Shown: positions 9,403 through 18,923, numbered from the stretch's first letter. The stretch: 64,000 nucleotides of DNA from an uncultured SAR116 cluster alpha proteobacterium (GCA_902625725.1 CACOCY010000002.1:1-64000); one strand, 5' to 3'. Notes: a model not told the origin generated them from the sequence alone. Numbers and translations: made by a program.

Positions 9403-9927
9403 TTAGACTGCATTTGTACCACGTGCCGGATAACTATTTTCGACCGCAAATTGTGCTTTTGGCATAAGTGTTTCTAGGTTTGGTCTTGCCCATGGCATAT
9501 TCGAAATGTCGACTAAATATAATCGACCATCTGGTCTAATCCACATTAATCCAGGTTCACAAAAAATATCGTTTTCTGACTCTTTAATAGAAGATGAGAT
9601 ATAAAGTCCCCAATTTTTAGCTGTTTGGATATCTAGCCCATAGGCTATGTCAACTTTATCAAGACCCCAATCCACTTTAGCTTGTTCCGCGCGCTGTTTT
9701 TGATCCATAGAGGCAACAACAACTGAGAAACCTAATTCTGAAATTTCATCCATCATTTTATTCAATGTACCCAGATAATTCTTACATATTGGACAATGCA
9801 ATCCACGGTAAAAAATAATCATTGTGAAATTTTTTGGTGTTTGCATAGATAAAATCCATTTTCCACCCCCTACTTTAGGGAGTGATAATTCTGGTGCTTG
9901 TGCATCTGGGATTAACGCTTGTGTCAT
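9403..9927 (-). CDS. Peroxiredoxin-like redoxin
   Basis: A 174-residue AhpC/TSA thioredoxin-fold protein. It carries a CxxC pair (GLHCPICKNYL, near residues 48-51) and the usual FYRG lead-in. The rest matches peroxiredoxin-like family 2 rather than true two-cysteine AhpC. It probably reduces peroxides or disulfides in the cytoplasm; no signal peptide is visible. It lies between osmC and the cyclase gene on the same strand with 57-64 base gaps, so it may protect against peroxide formed by the neighbouring flavin and molybdenum enzymes, which is inference. Confidence 0.85.
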   Translation of the reverse strand: MTQALIPDAQAPELSLPKVGGGKWILSMQTPKNFTMIIFYRGLHCPICKNYLGTLNKMMDEISELGFSVVVASMDQKQRAEQAKVDWGLDKVDIAYGLDIQTAKNWGLYISSSIKESENDIFCEPGLMWIRPDGRLYLVDISNMPWARPNLETLMPKAQFAVENSYPARGTNAV

Positions 9928-9991
9928 TTAGTGTGATCCTTGTTTATTCATAACTTATCAAAAATGAAATGCTAGTATATGAAGAGAATGT

Positions 9992-10456
9992 CTAAAGTGA
10001 GTTTATAATCCAATTCTCAGTTATTTTTACCCCGCTGCCACGCAGCACCTTTGCTATCGGACAAAACTTTGCCAAGTCCGTTTTTAGTGCGTTCATTTGC
10101 TCCTCTGTTGCATCTGTATCAATTTCAATGTCCATCGTTACAGAGGAAAATGGTACATCTATTTCTTCTTCTAACATTGTACCACGCCTGTCGAATTTTG
10201 CGCTAAGTTGAATATCCATTACACCTAATTCGACACCCATTTTATCAGCAATTCTTTTGCTAATAACATTGGTACAGCCAATCAGTGAAGCCATTAATGT
10301 TTCAGTTGGAGTTAATCCTTGATTCGTTCCACCTCTCGCTTCAGGCTCATCTATAATAGAGCTTACATCGCGGATATTAATTTTAGTTCTCGCATGCGTT
10401 TCACCTATTGCTGACATTGACATAGTCACTTCTGTTTTTGGCGTCATATTTGTCAT
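9992..10456 (-). CDS. OsmC/Ohr-family peroxide-resistance protein
   Basis: A 154-residue OsmC-like protein. Both redox cysteines are present: one in LIGCTNVISKRIADKMG near residue 76 and one in KFCPIAKVLRGSGV near residue 131. The family reduces organic peroxides. It is transcribed away from the molybdenum hydroxylase operon, with a 122-base gap shared as a divergent promoter region, so the two units may be co-regulated. A slightly later methionine (M4) is an alternative start. Confidence 0.88.
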   Translation of the reverse strand: MTNMTPKTEVTMSMSAIGETHARTKINIRDVSSIIDEPEARGGTNQGLTPTETLMASLIGCTNVISKRIADKMGVELGVMDIQLSAKFDRRGTMLEEEIDVPFSSVTMDIEIDTDATEEQMNALKTDLAKFCPIAKVLRGSGVKITENWIINSL

Positions 10457-10578
10457 AGTTAATCCTTTTTAAGGGTTGTTTATTTAAAAGAAATAGATAA
10501 TCGTTAATAATTGTTATGGTCATCCGCGTAGAATGCAAGATCAAAAAAAAGTATATTAGTTAAAATAGGATCAAGAAA

Positions 10579-11424
10579 ATGAAAGCTCCTGATTTCAGTT
10601 ATGAAAAGCCAACCACCATTTCAGATGTGTTAGCTTTGCTAGCAAATAACGAATTAGAGTGTCAGTTGCTGGCAGGTGGCCAGAGCCTCATGCCTATGAT
10701 GAATTTTAGGATGGCAAGTCCCGGCACACTGGTTGATATCTCAAATGTTTCAGAACTCTCTGGCATAAATGAGCGTGACGAGACTATCGAGATCGGGGCT
10801 ATGGTACGATACCGCGAATTGGAGTTGAGTGAAATTATAAAAGCTCATTGCCCACTTGTTGCAATGGTGCTGCCATATGTTGCTCACGCGGCTATCAGAA
10901 ATCGTGGAACAATTGGCGGCTCTATAGGTCTTTCAGACCCTGCAGCAGAACTTCCAGCAGTACTTTTAGTATTAGATGGCAAGATTGAAATAACTTCGGA
11001 AAAGGGAATTAGGTTAGAACCAGCGCGGACTTTTTTTAAGGGAATTTACGAAACTTCATGCGAACCTGATGAACTAATTACTAAAATAATTCTGCCTAAA
11101 AAGCACCTAAAGCAAAAATTTGGTTTTCATGAAATCGCCAGGAGGCATGGTGATTACGCCATGGCGGGTGTTTGTATTGCACAAGATATTGATTTAAAAG
11201 TAAGGGTCGCTTTTTTTGGAGTCGCTGATAGAGCTGTCAGGTCAATTGCCGTTGAAAAGTTACTTTCTGGCAATTCTGATCTCTCAGAACAATTAATCAA
11301 AGATGCCCAAAATGCATTGAATGACATAGAATTTGAAGGTGACATGAATGCAGGTCCTGAGGCAAAACAACATATTGCTAAGGTTGTTTTGGAGCGTGCA
11401 TTAAAGGAGATGAAAAATGAATAA
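10579..11424 (+). CDS. Molybdenum hydroxylase, FAD-binding subunit
   Basis: A 281-residue medium subunit of the xanthine dehydrogenase/CO dehydrogenase family (CoxM/CutM type). The two FAD loops are intact: AGGQSLMPMM near residue 33 and TIGGSIGLSDPAAE near residue 113. It passes electrons from the iron-sulfur subunit to FAD and the final acceptor. It is the first gene of a tight operon and overlaps the next gene by eight bases. Together the three genes make a complete (LMS)2-type hydroxylase. Confidence 0.95.
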   Translation: MKAPDFSYEKPTTISDVLALLANNELECQLLAGGQSLMPMMNFRMASPGTLVDISNVSELSGINERDETIEIGAMVRYRELELSEIIKAHCPLVAMVLPYVAHAAIRNRGTIGGSIGLSDPAAELPAVLLVLDGKIEITSEKGIRLEPARTFFKGIYETSCEPDELITKIILPKKHLKQKFGFHEIARRHGDYAMAGVCIAQDIDLKVRVAFFGVADRAVRSIAVEKLLSGNSDLSEQLIKDAQNALNDIEFEGDMNAGPEAKQHIAKVVLERALKEMKNE

Positions 11425-11896
11425 AACAGCGCAGATTGAGTTGATTGTAAATGGAGAAAAATATTTTGAAAATGTGCCTGTTCGCATGAATTTAGCGGAT
11501 TTTCTTAGAAATAAATTAGGGCTTACCGGGACACATGTTGGCTGTGAGCATGGTGTTTGTGGCGCCTGCACGATATTTCTTGATGGTGTTACCGCACGAA
11601 GTTGTCTTACACTTGCGGTACAAGCCGATGAAACGGAAATAACAACTATTGAGGGGTATGAAACGGACAAAAATGCTTCTGACTTAATTAAAAATTTTCA
11701 CAAACGAAATGCATTACAATGCGGATATTGTACGCCCGGAATGCTTGCTTCTTCAATTGAATACATTGAGCAAGGAAATCCTCCTGACCGTAAAAAAGTC
11801 AAAGAGCATATATCTGGAAACTACTGCAGATGCACAGGTTACCAAGCTATTGTAGATGCTATCTGCACAACAATACAAGAGAGGCAAAGCAGATGA
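11417..11896 (+). CDS. Molybdenum hydroxylase, [2Fe-2S] subunit
   Basis: A 159-residue small subunit (CoxS/CutS type) carrying two [2Fe-2S] clusters. The plant-ferredoxin-type cluster motif is GCEHGVCGACTIFLDG near residue 43. The second, proximal to the molybdenum centre, is CGYCTPGM near residue 102 plus CRCTGY near residue 137. All eight cysteines are visible. It sits between the FAD and molybdopterin subunit genes and overlaps both. Confidence 0.95.
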   Translation: MNKTAQIELIVNGEKYFENVPVRMNLADFLRNKLGLTGTHVGCEHGVCGACTIFLDGVTARSCLTLAVQADETEITTIEGYETDKNASDLIKNFHKRNALQCGYCTPGMLASSIEYIEQGNPPDRKKVKEHISGNYCRCTGYQAIVDAICTTIQERQSR

Positions 11897-14271
11897 CTGG
11901 TCCTGCAACAGTTTTTGACAAACCCACTGATTATATTGGAAAATCAATTCCCCGTTCAGATGCTGCTAGACTGTTAAGAGGGAAGGGCAGGTATGTTGAT
12001 GATATGCAATTGCCTCGAATGGTGCACGCTGTCTTCTTGCGGTCTCCATACGCACATGCAAAAATAAATGCGATCGACATATCCCAAGCCATGAAATTAC
12101 CAGGCGTTGTGGCCATTTACACTGGTAAAGACATTGCTCAGCATGTTGAACCCTATGTGGGCGTTTTAAGTCATTTACCTGGATTAAGATCGCCAGCTCA
12201 ATATCCTTTAGCTGTTGACGTTGCTCGCTGGCAGGGTGAGCCTGTTGCTGTTGTTATCTGCGCATCAAGAGCATTAGGTGAAGATGCGCTCGAACATATA
12301 AGAGTTGACTACGAAAAACTGACTGCGGTTACGGACACATTGAATGCGCTTTCGCCAGATGCGCCCCTCATTCATGAGGAATACGACAGTAATCTTGCTT
12401 GGAAACGACAAGTTGAGGTTGGTAATCTTGAAGAAGCGCTCGCTCAAGATGATGTGGTTGTCGTTGAAAAGCAAATAAAATTTGGTCGCCATACGGGTGT
12501 TACTTTGGAAACGAGGGCAACAGTATGTGATTATATTCCGGGGGATGGACAGCTTATCATGTATTATGCAGGACAGGCGCCGCATATGCTTCAATTTATA
12601 TTAGCAAAACATCTTGATATGCTAGAAGAAAATGTGCGTGTGGTAGCCCATGATGTTGGAGGGTCTTTCGGAATAAAAGTACATACTTATGGCGATGAAA
12701 TAGCAACAGCTATTGTTGCTAAATTATTAAAAAGACCTGTGAAATTTACCGCAGATAGATTAGAAAGTTTTGTTACAGATATACATGCCCGGGACCATTT
12801 TGTTGATGCAAAAATTGGGGTAAAAAAAGATGGGACTATTGTTGGAATGGGATTTAACGACTTTACAGGTATAGGACCTTTTTCAATGTATCCGCGAACT
12901 TCTGCTATTGAATGTAATCAAATACTTAATTTAACAGGGGCTCCTTACCAATTTGAGCATTATCACGCTGTAGGACATGTTGTGTTCCAGAATAAAACCT
13001 TGATGTGTCAGTATCGCGCTGTTGGTCACCCAATTGCTATGGCGATTTCTGATTGTATGATCGAAGAAGCAGCGCGCGTAATAGGAATGGACCCTGTAAA
13101 GATCCGCAGGAAAAATTTAATCCCAGACGATGCTTATCCTACAAAATCAACAACTGGGATGCGCTTTGATGATTTATCCCATCACGCATGTTTAGATAAA
13201 CTTTTAGAAATTATGGATTATGATGCGTTGCTTGAAGACCAACAAAACGCCAGAGGTAACGGAATATATCGAGGCATTGGATTTGTTTCTTTAGTTGAGG
13301 TGACTAACCCATCACCAATGTTTTATGGTGTTGGCGGTGCTCCCATAGCTTCTCAGGATGGTGCTACTGTTAGACTAGATGCAGCGGGGGCACTTCATAT
13401 TTCCTCATCGGTTACTGAACAAGGACAGGGTACAAACGCAATTTTGCAACAAATTGCAGCTGACGTTTTTGGTGTTTCTATAGAAAGGGTTAAAGTTACA
13501 ACCGGCGATACGGCAACCGTGCCTTATGGCGGAGGGACTTGGGCCTCAAGAGGTGCAGGCATTGGAGGTGAAGCCATGCTTTTAGCCTCCCATGCATTGA
13601 AAGAGCAGGTATTAGACACAGCCGCTGTCATTCTTCAGGCAAAGCCGGAAGACCTAGACATCGCTTTTGGAGAAATAGTAAACAAAGGCAGTAGAGAACG
13701 AAAAATTTCGTTGGGTGATCTAGCAAAAATTGTCTATTATAGAGGAAATGAATTGCCCCATGATCTTAAACCAGAATTAATTGCTACTCGTCATTATCGT
13801 GTAACTGATTTCCCTTTCGTTTTCACAAATGGCGCAATGGCTGCGCATGTGGAGGTCGATACAAATACTGGTCTTATCAAAATTTTACATTTTTGGGCAG
13901 TAGAGGATTGTGGTAGAGTGATTAATCCACAGCTTGTTGATGACCAAATTCGAGGCGGCGTTGTTCAGGGTATCGGGGGCGCACTGTATGAAGAGTGTGT
14001 TTATGATTCAGATGGTCAAATGCAAAATGCTAGTATGGCGGATTATCTAGTCCCAATGGCTAGTGAAATGCCAGAAATTACGGTAGCACATGTTGAAACT
14101 TATACTAAAACATCTGTCTTAGGAGCAAAAGGGGCTGGAGAAGCGGGTACAGGCGGTGCACCAGCTGCAATAATGAATGCTGTAAACAATGCATTAGAGC
14201 CTTTAAATTGTGGGTTATGGCAAATGCCTATGACACCCGAGAGAGTTTTAAAAGCCCTAGGTAAGATTTAA
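11893..14271 (+). CDS. Molybdenum hydroxylase, molybdopterin large subunit
   Basis: The 792-residue catalytic subunit of the xanthine dehydrogenase/CoxL family. The start is the ATG overlapping the small-subunit stop (ATGA); an in-frame ATG 63 bases upstream lies inside the small-subunit gene and is unlikely. The N-terminal hammerhead domain (SDAARLLRGKGRYVDD) and the active-site glutamate in GAKGAGEAG near residue 746 are present. The CO dehydrogenase form I signature AYxCSFR is absent; the position reads CQYRAVGHP, so this is not a true CO dehydrogenase and the substrate is more likely an N-heterocycle or aldehyde. It needs the molybdopterin cytosine dinucleotide or a similar cofactor, whose genes are not here. 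Confidence 0.93.
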   Translation: MTGPATVFDKPTDYIGKSIPRSDAARLLRGKGRYVDDMQLPRMVHAVFLRSPYAHAKINAIDISQAMKLPGVVAIYTGKDIAQHVEPYVGVLSHLPGLRSPAQYPLAVDVARWQGEPVAVVICASRALGEDALEHIRVDYEKLTAVTDTLNALSPDAPLIHEEYDSNLAWKRQVEVGNLEEALAQDDVVVVEKQIKFGRHTGVTLETRATVCDYIPGDGQLIMYYAGQAPHMLQFILAKHLDMLEENVRVVAHDVGGSFGIKVHTYGDEIATAIVAKLLKRPVKFTADRLESFVTDIHARDHFVDAKIGVKKDGTIVGMGFNDFTGIGPFSMYPRTSAIECNQILNLTGAPYQFEHYHAVGHVVFQNKTLMCQYRAVGHPIAMAISDCMIEEAARVIGMDPVKIRRKNLIPDDAYPTKSTTGMRFDDLSHHACLDKLLEIMDYDALLEDQQNARGNGIYRGIGFVSLVEVTNPSPMFYGVGGAPIASQDGATVRLDAAGALHISSSVTEQGQGTNAILQQIAADVFGVSIERVKVTTGDTATVPYGGGTWASRGAGIGGEAMLLASHALKEQVLDTAAVILQAKPEDLDIAFGEIVNKGSRERKISLGDLAKIVYYRGNELPHDLKPELIATRHYRVTDFPFVFTNGAMAAHVEVDTNTGLIKILHFWAVEDCGRVINPQLVDDQIRGGVVQGIGGALYEECVYDSDGQMQNASMADYLVPMASEMPEITVAHVETYTKTSVLGAKGAGEAGTGGAPAAIMNAVNNALEPLNCGLWQMPMTPERVLKALGKI

Positions 14272-14300
14272 TGTTATAAATTATTGTTAAATCACAAACT

Positions 14301-14324
14301 CCATATTTTTGTCTAAAAATATGG
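14301..14324. terminator. Hairpin between convergent genes
   Basis: A perfect 10-bp inverted repeat, CCATATTTTT and AAAAATATGG, with a GTCT loop. It lies between the large-subunit gene and the convergent LysR gene. The arms themselves supply A/T tracts in both directions, so it may end transcripts from both sides. No separate T run follows, so strength is uncertain. Confidence 0.5.
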
Positions 14325-14338
14325 GTAAAAATATGGTG

Positions 14339-15268
14339 TCAATTCATATACCGGTTTGGTTGAACCTCTTGCCAAGCTATTGATGTTATTTCTTCTTTTA
14401 ATAATTTGAGGAAAAACGTCGCCTGTGGTGATAATGATCTTCCTATTGGTTCAATAATTACGAAGTCAGAGTAAATATTTGGTTCACATATAGGGTTAAT
14501 ATACCGCAGATTAGACTGAGTATCAGGCACGCATATCAAATACGGAAGAATAGTAACCCAGTCTGTCGAACCCACCAGTTCGAGAGTTCCTATCATTGAA
14601 TCCATCTCCATAATGTTTGCTATCTCAATAGAGTGAGCTGTGAAGTAATCTTCCAATTTAATACGACGAATATTTGCTTTTGTAGGCAAAACTATTTTTA
14701 ATGGTTCCATTATTTTCAGTGAAATTTCTTCGCCTTGCTTCAAACCAAAAGTTGGAGATGAAACTAACACCTCTCTGTCCCTTACTAAATTTGAATATTT
14801 TATTCCTTGTGTTCCAGTCATGACGGGAACTAGAGCAAAATCGAGCTCACCAGCTTTAACCATATCTGTAAGACTTCCGCTGTAAGACTCAACAACGCTT
14901 ATTTCTATATTAGGATGAGTTGTTGAAATTAACTTTAATACAGGCGCTAAAGCAGCTCGCGTGAAGGTTGGCATTAAACCAGCGTTTACTTTACCAGATA
15001 GTCCTTTTCCGGCGTTAACAGCCTCTTGCTCAGCAGTTTTTAGTGTGCGAATAGCCTCAACGGATTTTTTGTAAAAACCATGGCAAATAGTAGTTGGGAT
15101 GACACCATTAGAGTTTCGTGTAAAAAGAAGAATCCCAAGTTCTTTTTCTATCGCACTTATGTGTTGTGAAATTCCTGATTGAGTTGCGTTCTCTCTTTCT
15201 GATGCTGCAGTAAATGAACCTTCTTCATACACTGCAATTAAAGAATTAAGCTGACGAAGTGATGCCAT
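14339..15268 (-). CDS. LysR-family transcriptional regulator
   Basis: A 309-residue LysR-type regulator. Residues 1-60 form the winged helix-turn-helix (LRQLNSLIAVYEEGSFTAAS, then ISQHISAIEKELGILLF), and the rest is the periplasmic-binding-protein-like effector domain. It is transcribed away from the flavin monooxygenase gene and converges on the molybdenum hydroxylase operon, so it probably controls one or both in response to the pathway substrate. A 7-5-7 inverted repeat in the divergent gap is a candidate binding site. Confidence 0.93.
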   Translation of the reverse strand: MASLRQLNSLIAVYEEGSFTAASERENATQSGISQHISAIEKELGILLFTRNSNGVIPTTICHGFYKKSVEAIRTLKTAEQEAVNAGKGLSGKVNAGLMPTFTRAALAPVLKLISTTHPNIEISVVESYSGSLTDMVKAGELDFALVPVMTGTQGIKYSNLVRDREVLVSSPTFGLKQGEEISLKIMEPLKIVLPTKANIRRIKLEDYFTAHSIEIANIMEMDSMIGTLELVGSTDWVTILPYLICVPDTQSNLRYINPICEPNIYSDFVIIEPIGRSLSPQATFFLKLLKEEITSIAWQEVQPNRYMN

Positions 15269-15304
15269 AACACAAATCCTTTTTAAAATTTTAATTAGTA
15301 ATAG

Positions 15305-15323
15305 GTATTATAAAAAATAATAC
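15305..15323. promoter_or_regulatory. Candidate LysR operator
   Basis: A perfect inverted repeat GTATTAT-AAAAA-ATAATAC (19 bp) lies 36 bases before the LysR start and 126 bases before the flavin monooxygenase start. LysR proteins bind short interrupted dyads in just such divergent gaps. The AT-rich content makes a chance dyad possible. Confidence 0.4.
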
Positions 15324-15449
15324 AGTGTGTAAATTATTATAATTTTATTTTAGTATAAAAAAAGAATATATAAATACCGAATTGGTAAATAGCATCAATT
15401 TATAGATAATAAAACTTAACCTGGCTTAGATTTTTGAGGAATATATAAA

Positions 15450-16565
15450 ATGGAAATTGGATTTTTCACTATGCCCATACACCCAGTTAACAAAGATTGG
15501 CGTGTAAGTTTAAAGGAAGATAGAGAAGCGTTTTTACTAGCAGATGAGCTCGGTTTTTCAGAGGCCTATGTGGGCGAGCATGTCACAGATGCAGCAGAAA
15601 ATATCACTTCATGTGCAATGTTTGTTGCTTCGCTTGCCGCGGCAACAAAACAGATCCGGTTAGGTACTGGCACAGTCAACCTTCCTAATTCTCATCCCGC
15701 ACATGTGGCTGGCCAAGTTGCGATGTTAGACCACATGTTAGATGGACGATTTAATTTTGGTATTTCTCCCGGGGGGTTAGCCTCCGATGCGGAGGTGTTT
15801 GGTACTTTGGATAGCAACCGTAACGAGATGTTTTTGGAAGGAATTGATACTGTTTTGAAAATATGGGAATCTGAGGCTCCATACAACATTGAGGGTAAAT
15901 ATTGGAAAGTAACTACTGAAAGAACATCTTTAACAGATATTGGACAAGGGATCATGGCCAAACCATTGCAAAGGCCGCATCCACCTATAGTTGTTACAGC
16001 CGTCGCACCATTTTCTAAAGGTGTAACGGAGGCAGCAGCAAGGGGATGGGAGCCGATTAGTGCTAATTTCCTTATGCCACAATGGGTAAAATCACACTGG
16101 CCCAAATATGTGGAAGGGTGCGAGCGAGTCGGGAGGCCCGCTGATCCAGCTAATTGGCGGGTTGCAAAATCAGTATTCGTTGCAGATGATTTGGCCACTG
16201 CGAAAGAATATGCATTGGGCCCCGATAGCCCTTATGTGTTTTATTACAATCAACTGTTAACCAAAATGCGGAAACACAACCGCGTCGAACTTTTTAAGAC
16301 TTACCGCGAGCAGCCAGACGACGAAGTCACGTTGGAAGACGTTTGCGATAAGCTTATAATTTGGGGAACACCAGATAAAGTTACAGATGAAATTTTAGAG
16401 TTTCAGGATGAAGTAGGTGAATTCGGTACACTTCTTTATGCTGGAAAAGATTGGGCATCTCCCGAATTGGCAAAACGTTCTATGGTTCTTGCTGCAGAGA
16501 AGGTAATGCCTGCCGTAACGTCTGCTAGTTCAGAAATAAGAAATAACAAAACAGCCGCGGAATAA
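15450..16565 (+). CDS. Luciferase-like flavin-dependent monooxygenase
   Basis: A 371-residue LLM-class oxidoreductase with the bacterial luciferase TIM-barrel fold. The N-terminal strand MEIGFFTMPIHP, the segment LADELGFSEAYVGEHV, and LGTGTVNLPNSHPAHVAGQVAMLDHMLDGRF (read in parts) match the family. Such enzymes use reduced FMN and O2 to oxidise aldehydes, heterocycles or other small organics, and need a flavin reductase, which is not seen nearby. The gene stands alone, divergent from LysR, and is followed by a good hairpin terminator. Its composition looks richer in G+C than the neighbouring housekeeping genes, which may point to transfer. Confidence 0.9.
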   Translation: MEIGFFTMPIHPVNKDWRVSLKEDREAFLLADELGFSEAYVGEHVTDAAENITSCAMFVASLAAATKQIRLGTGTVNLPNSHPAHVAGQVAMLDHMLDGRFNFGISPGGLASDAEVFGTLDSNRNEMFLEGIDTVLKIWESEAPYNIEGKYWKVTTERTSLTDIGQGIMAKPLQRPHPPIVVTAVAPFSKGVTEAAARGWEPISANFLMPQWVKSHWPKYVEGCERVGRPADPANWRVAKSVFVADDLATAKEYALGPDSPYVFYYNQLLTKMRKHNRVELFKTYREQPDDEVTLEDVCDKLIIWGTPDKVTDEILEFQDEVGEFGTLLYAGKDWASPELAKRSMVLAAEKVMPAVTSASSEIRNNKTAAE

Positions 16566-16596
16566 AGTAATAAGAATATTTACATTAGATGAATAT

Positions 16597-16620
16597 AAAG
16601 ACCCTTTAAAAAGGGTCTTT
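16597..16620 (+). terminator. Rho-independent terminator after the LLM gene
   Basis: An 11-bp perfect stem, AAAGACCCTTT and AAAGGGTCTTT, with a two-base apex, located 32 bases past the stop codon. Its descending arm ends in TTTATT. It cleanly separates the catabolic island from the housekeeping region. Confidence 0.75.
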
Positions 16621-16772
16621 ATTGCAATTAATATTTTAAAAGCTCTTTCTGTTATTTTAAGTCAATAAAACTATAGATAGACTGTTATTTAAAAAACCGT
16701 GATTGAATTGTTCTCGCGATAGATTTATAAGTTTTCGTATACTATGTTTCCATAGCGATCAAGAGTTGATAA

Positions 16773-17438
16773 ATGAACAACCAGTCATTTAACCGGGCTA
16801 GAAAAATCATGATAGAGAGCCAGATAAGACCCAATAAAGTCATTGACGAAAAGGTTTTATCCGCTTTTTCTATGATACCTCGTGAGCTATTTGTTCAAAA
16901 ATCAATGCGTGATATAGCTTATATCGATGAAGATTTGCCTCTCAGTAATGGTAGATATTTAATGGAACCAATGGTTTTAGCAAGACTTATACAATCACTG
17001 AACTTAAACGTTTCTGACAATGTTATGATTATTGGCGTTGGTACTGGATATAGTGCTGCAATCATTTCACAAATCGTGGCATCTGTAATTGGAATAGAGT
17101 CTCGAACAAATTTGATACAAAAAGCAGAAAATAATTTAGTTCATCTTGATATTACAAATACTGTTTTATTTAAAGAGCGGTTACAAGACGGCTACAGTAA
17201 AGAGGCTCCATATAATGCTATTTTAATAGACGGTGGTGTGAGTTTTATCCCAGACAATATTTTAAATCAGCTCGCAAAAAATGGTAGACTTGTCTCAATT
17301 TACAGGCAAAAAATCGAGACAGCGGGTGAGGCCAGTTTATGGATGCGTGCTGCACGTAATTTTACCAGAACATGTTTGTTTAATGCACAAGTGCCAACAC
17401 TTGAGGAATTTAAAAAAAAACCAGAATTTAGTTTCTAA
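16773..17438 (+). CDS. Protein-L-isoaspartate O-methyltransferase-like protein
   Basis: A 221-residue SAM-dependent methyltransferase of the PIMT family. The motif I region reads VMIIGVGTGYSAAIISQ near residue 86 and the PIMT pre-motif is PREL-FVQKSMRDIAYIDEDLPL. It is more divergent than the second homologue at 35.2 kb and lacks the usual SQPYI sequence (here GRYLMEPMVLARL). Its position directly before tolC and valS is a conserved alphaproteobacterial arrangement. Whether it still repairs isoaspartate is uncertain. Confidence 0.85.
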   Translation: MNNQSFNRARKIMIESQIRPNKVIDEKVLSAFSMIPRELFVQKSMRDIAYIDEDLPLSNGRYLMEPMVLARLIQSLNLNVSDNVMIIGVGTGYSAAIISQIVASVIGIESRTNLIQKAENNLVHLDITNTVLFKERLQDGYSKEAPYNAILIDGGVSFIPDNILNQLAKNGRLVSIYRQKIETAGEASLWMRAARNFTRTCLFNAQVPTLEEFKKKPEFSF

Positions 17439-17487
17439 ATGTCGTTTGATAGTAAAAGCGTACATTTGATGCTGAAAGGATATTGAA

Positions 17488-18885
17488 GTGTGTGTAAAAA
17501 AAAGAATATCGCTTAAACAATTAATTGTTATTTTCTTTATATCTTTGACAATTATTTTCGGCAATTCTTGGGCTGCTAAAGCTGATAGTTTTGAAAAAGC
17601 ACTCCGCAGCGGAATACTAAAATCTAACTCTCTGGCAAGTGCAAGACAAGATTTTATTACCGCCCATCAGGAAGTAATAATCGCCACTGGTGATACCGAT
17701 TTAAATAGTAAATTTACTATCTCCCAAGATCAATCATTTTATGAGAGGTCTAACCTTTTAAATGATTCATACAGTGAAGCAAAGCTTGCAGGAGCCATAA
17801 CTTTTTCAAAGCAATTATATAACTCCGGAGAAACAAATGCTAAGCGTGAAGCAGCTATTCTATCAATGGAAATAGCTAAATCAGGATTTTACATTGCTGA
17901 GCAATCAGTTCTTCTATCTATTATAAAAACTTATTTGAATTTAATTCTTTCAAAAGAGGAAGTATATTTACATGAAAGTAATTTTGCACGGCTTACCCAA
18001 GAAAACCTCGCTGAAAAATTACGTGTTGAAGCTGGTGTGTCAACCGCTGGTAATTTAGCCTTGTCAAATTCAAAAATGTTGAGTTCTCGTTCAGAATTAA
18101 TAACTTCTAAAGCCGCATATGAAAATTCGTTAGAAGAGTATGAGTCTTTGATTGGAGATATTCCCGAGAATTTAACTGAACCTATGCTTCCTAATTTGAT
18201 TCCTCAAAAGATTCAAAGTAGCGAAAACCAGGCATATAAAAATCACCCATCTTTAGATATAGCGATTGCAACTGAAAATCTTGCCTCGTTACAACAAGAG
18301 ATATTAAAAAAATCTCTTGGGCCATCCGTTGATTTGAGTTTGTCTGCAAGAAAGAGTAATACCGGCGGGGACTCGTCTACCGATGGGAGCGAAATTTCTG
18401 CTAACATTTCAATGTCAGTCCCGATATTGGCAACACCGACAAGTAAGGCTCAGTCTCAAAAATTAATTTCTGCTCTTGTGGCTGCTCAAATTGATAGTGA
18501 TGAAGCTAAACGAGTAGTAGGATTAGCTGCTCGTGCGGGATTTAGAAATCACATTTCTGCCAAAATTCAGCTTAAAGCAGCGGTGTCTGAAGTAGAAGCT
18601 TATAAATTGTTTGTGGAAGCAACAAAAACAGAGGTTGAATTTGGTAATAAAACAGTCCTTGAACAATTAGATGCTGAAGATGATTTAAAAAATGCTATTC
18701 TCAGAGAAATGCGTGCTAAACATGCTGTCCTATTAACCGGATATCAGCTGTTACAAGCGACGGGATTACTTACAGCAAAAAACCTGGGTATAGCTGATTC
18801 CTTAAGCCCTTTAGAGACTAATAAAGACCTGAAGCCAAACATTAAATTCCATCAGTTTTTAAAAAGTGGTTCTACCACGAAATAA
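17488..18885 (+). CDS. tolC: TolC-family outer-membrane efflux protein
   Basis: A 465-residue outer-membrane channel subunit. A signal peptide covers about residues 1-32 (basic start, hydrophobic stretch LIVIFFISLTIIFGNSWA, then AKADS). The body shows the repeated long-helix pattern of TolC, with the typical conserved ends SFEKAL...SNSLASARQ and VEFGNKTVLEQLDAEDDL. It forms the exit duct for type I secretion and drug efflux. Start is GTG, supported by GAAAGGA about eight bases upstream. It lies between the PIMT-like gene and valS, all on the same strand. Confidence 0.92.
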   Translation: MCVKKRISLKQLIVIFFISLTIIFGNSWAAKADSFEKALRSGILKSNSLASARQDFITAHQEVIIATGDTDLNSKFTISQDQSFYERSNLLNDSYSEAKLAGAITFSKQLYNSGETNAKREAAILSMEIAKSGFYIAEQSVLLSIIKTYLNLILSKEEVYLHESNFARLTQENLAEKLRVEAGVSTAGNLALSNSKMLSSRSELITSKAAYENSLEEYESLIGDIPENLTEPMLPNLIPQKIQSSENQAYKNHPSLDIAIATENLASLQQEILKKSLGPSVDLSLSARKSNTGGDSSTDGSEISANISMSVPILATPTSKAQSQKLISALVAAQIDSDEAKRVVGLAARAGFRNHISAKIQLKAAVSEVEAYKLFVEATKTEVEFGNKTVLEQLDAEDDLKNAILREMRAKHAVLLTGYQLLQATGLLTAKNLGIADSLSPLETNKDLKPNIKFHQFLKSGSTTK

Positions 18886-18923
18886 ATTTTTTCGGTACTT
18901 TTAGATTAAAGTTGAATGTATAA

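Noticed and set aside
11893-14271. Aerobic CO dehydrogenase (CoxL)
   Set aside because: The form I active-site loop AYxCSFR is absent at both large subunits with a visible core, so general molybdenum hydroxylase is the safer call.
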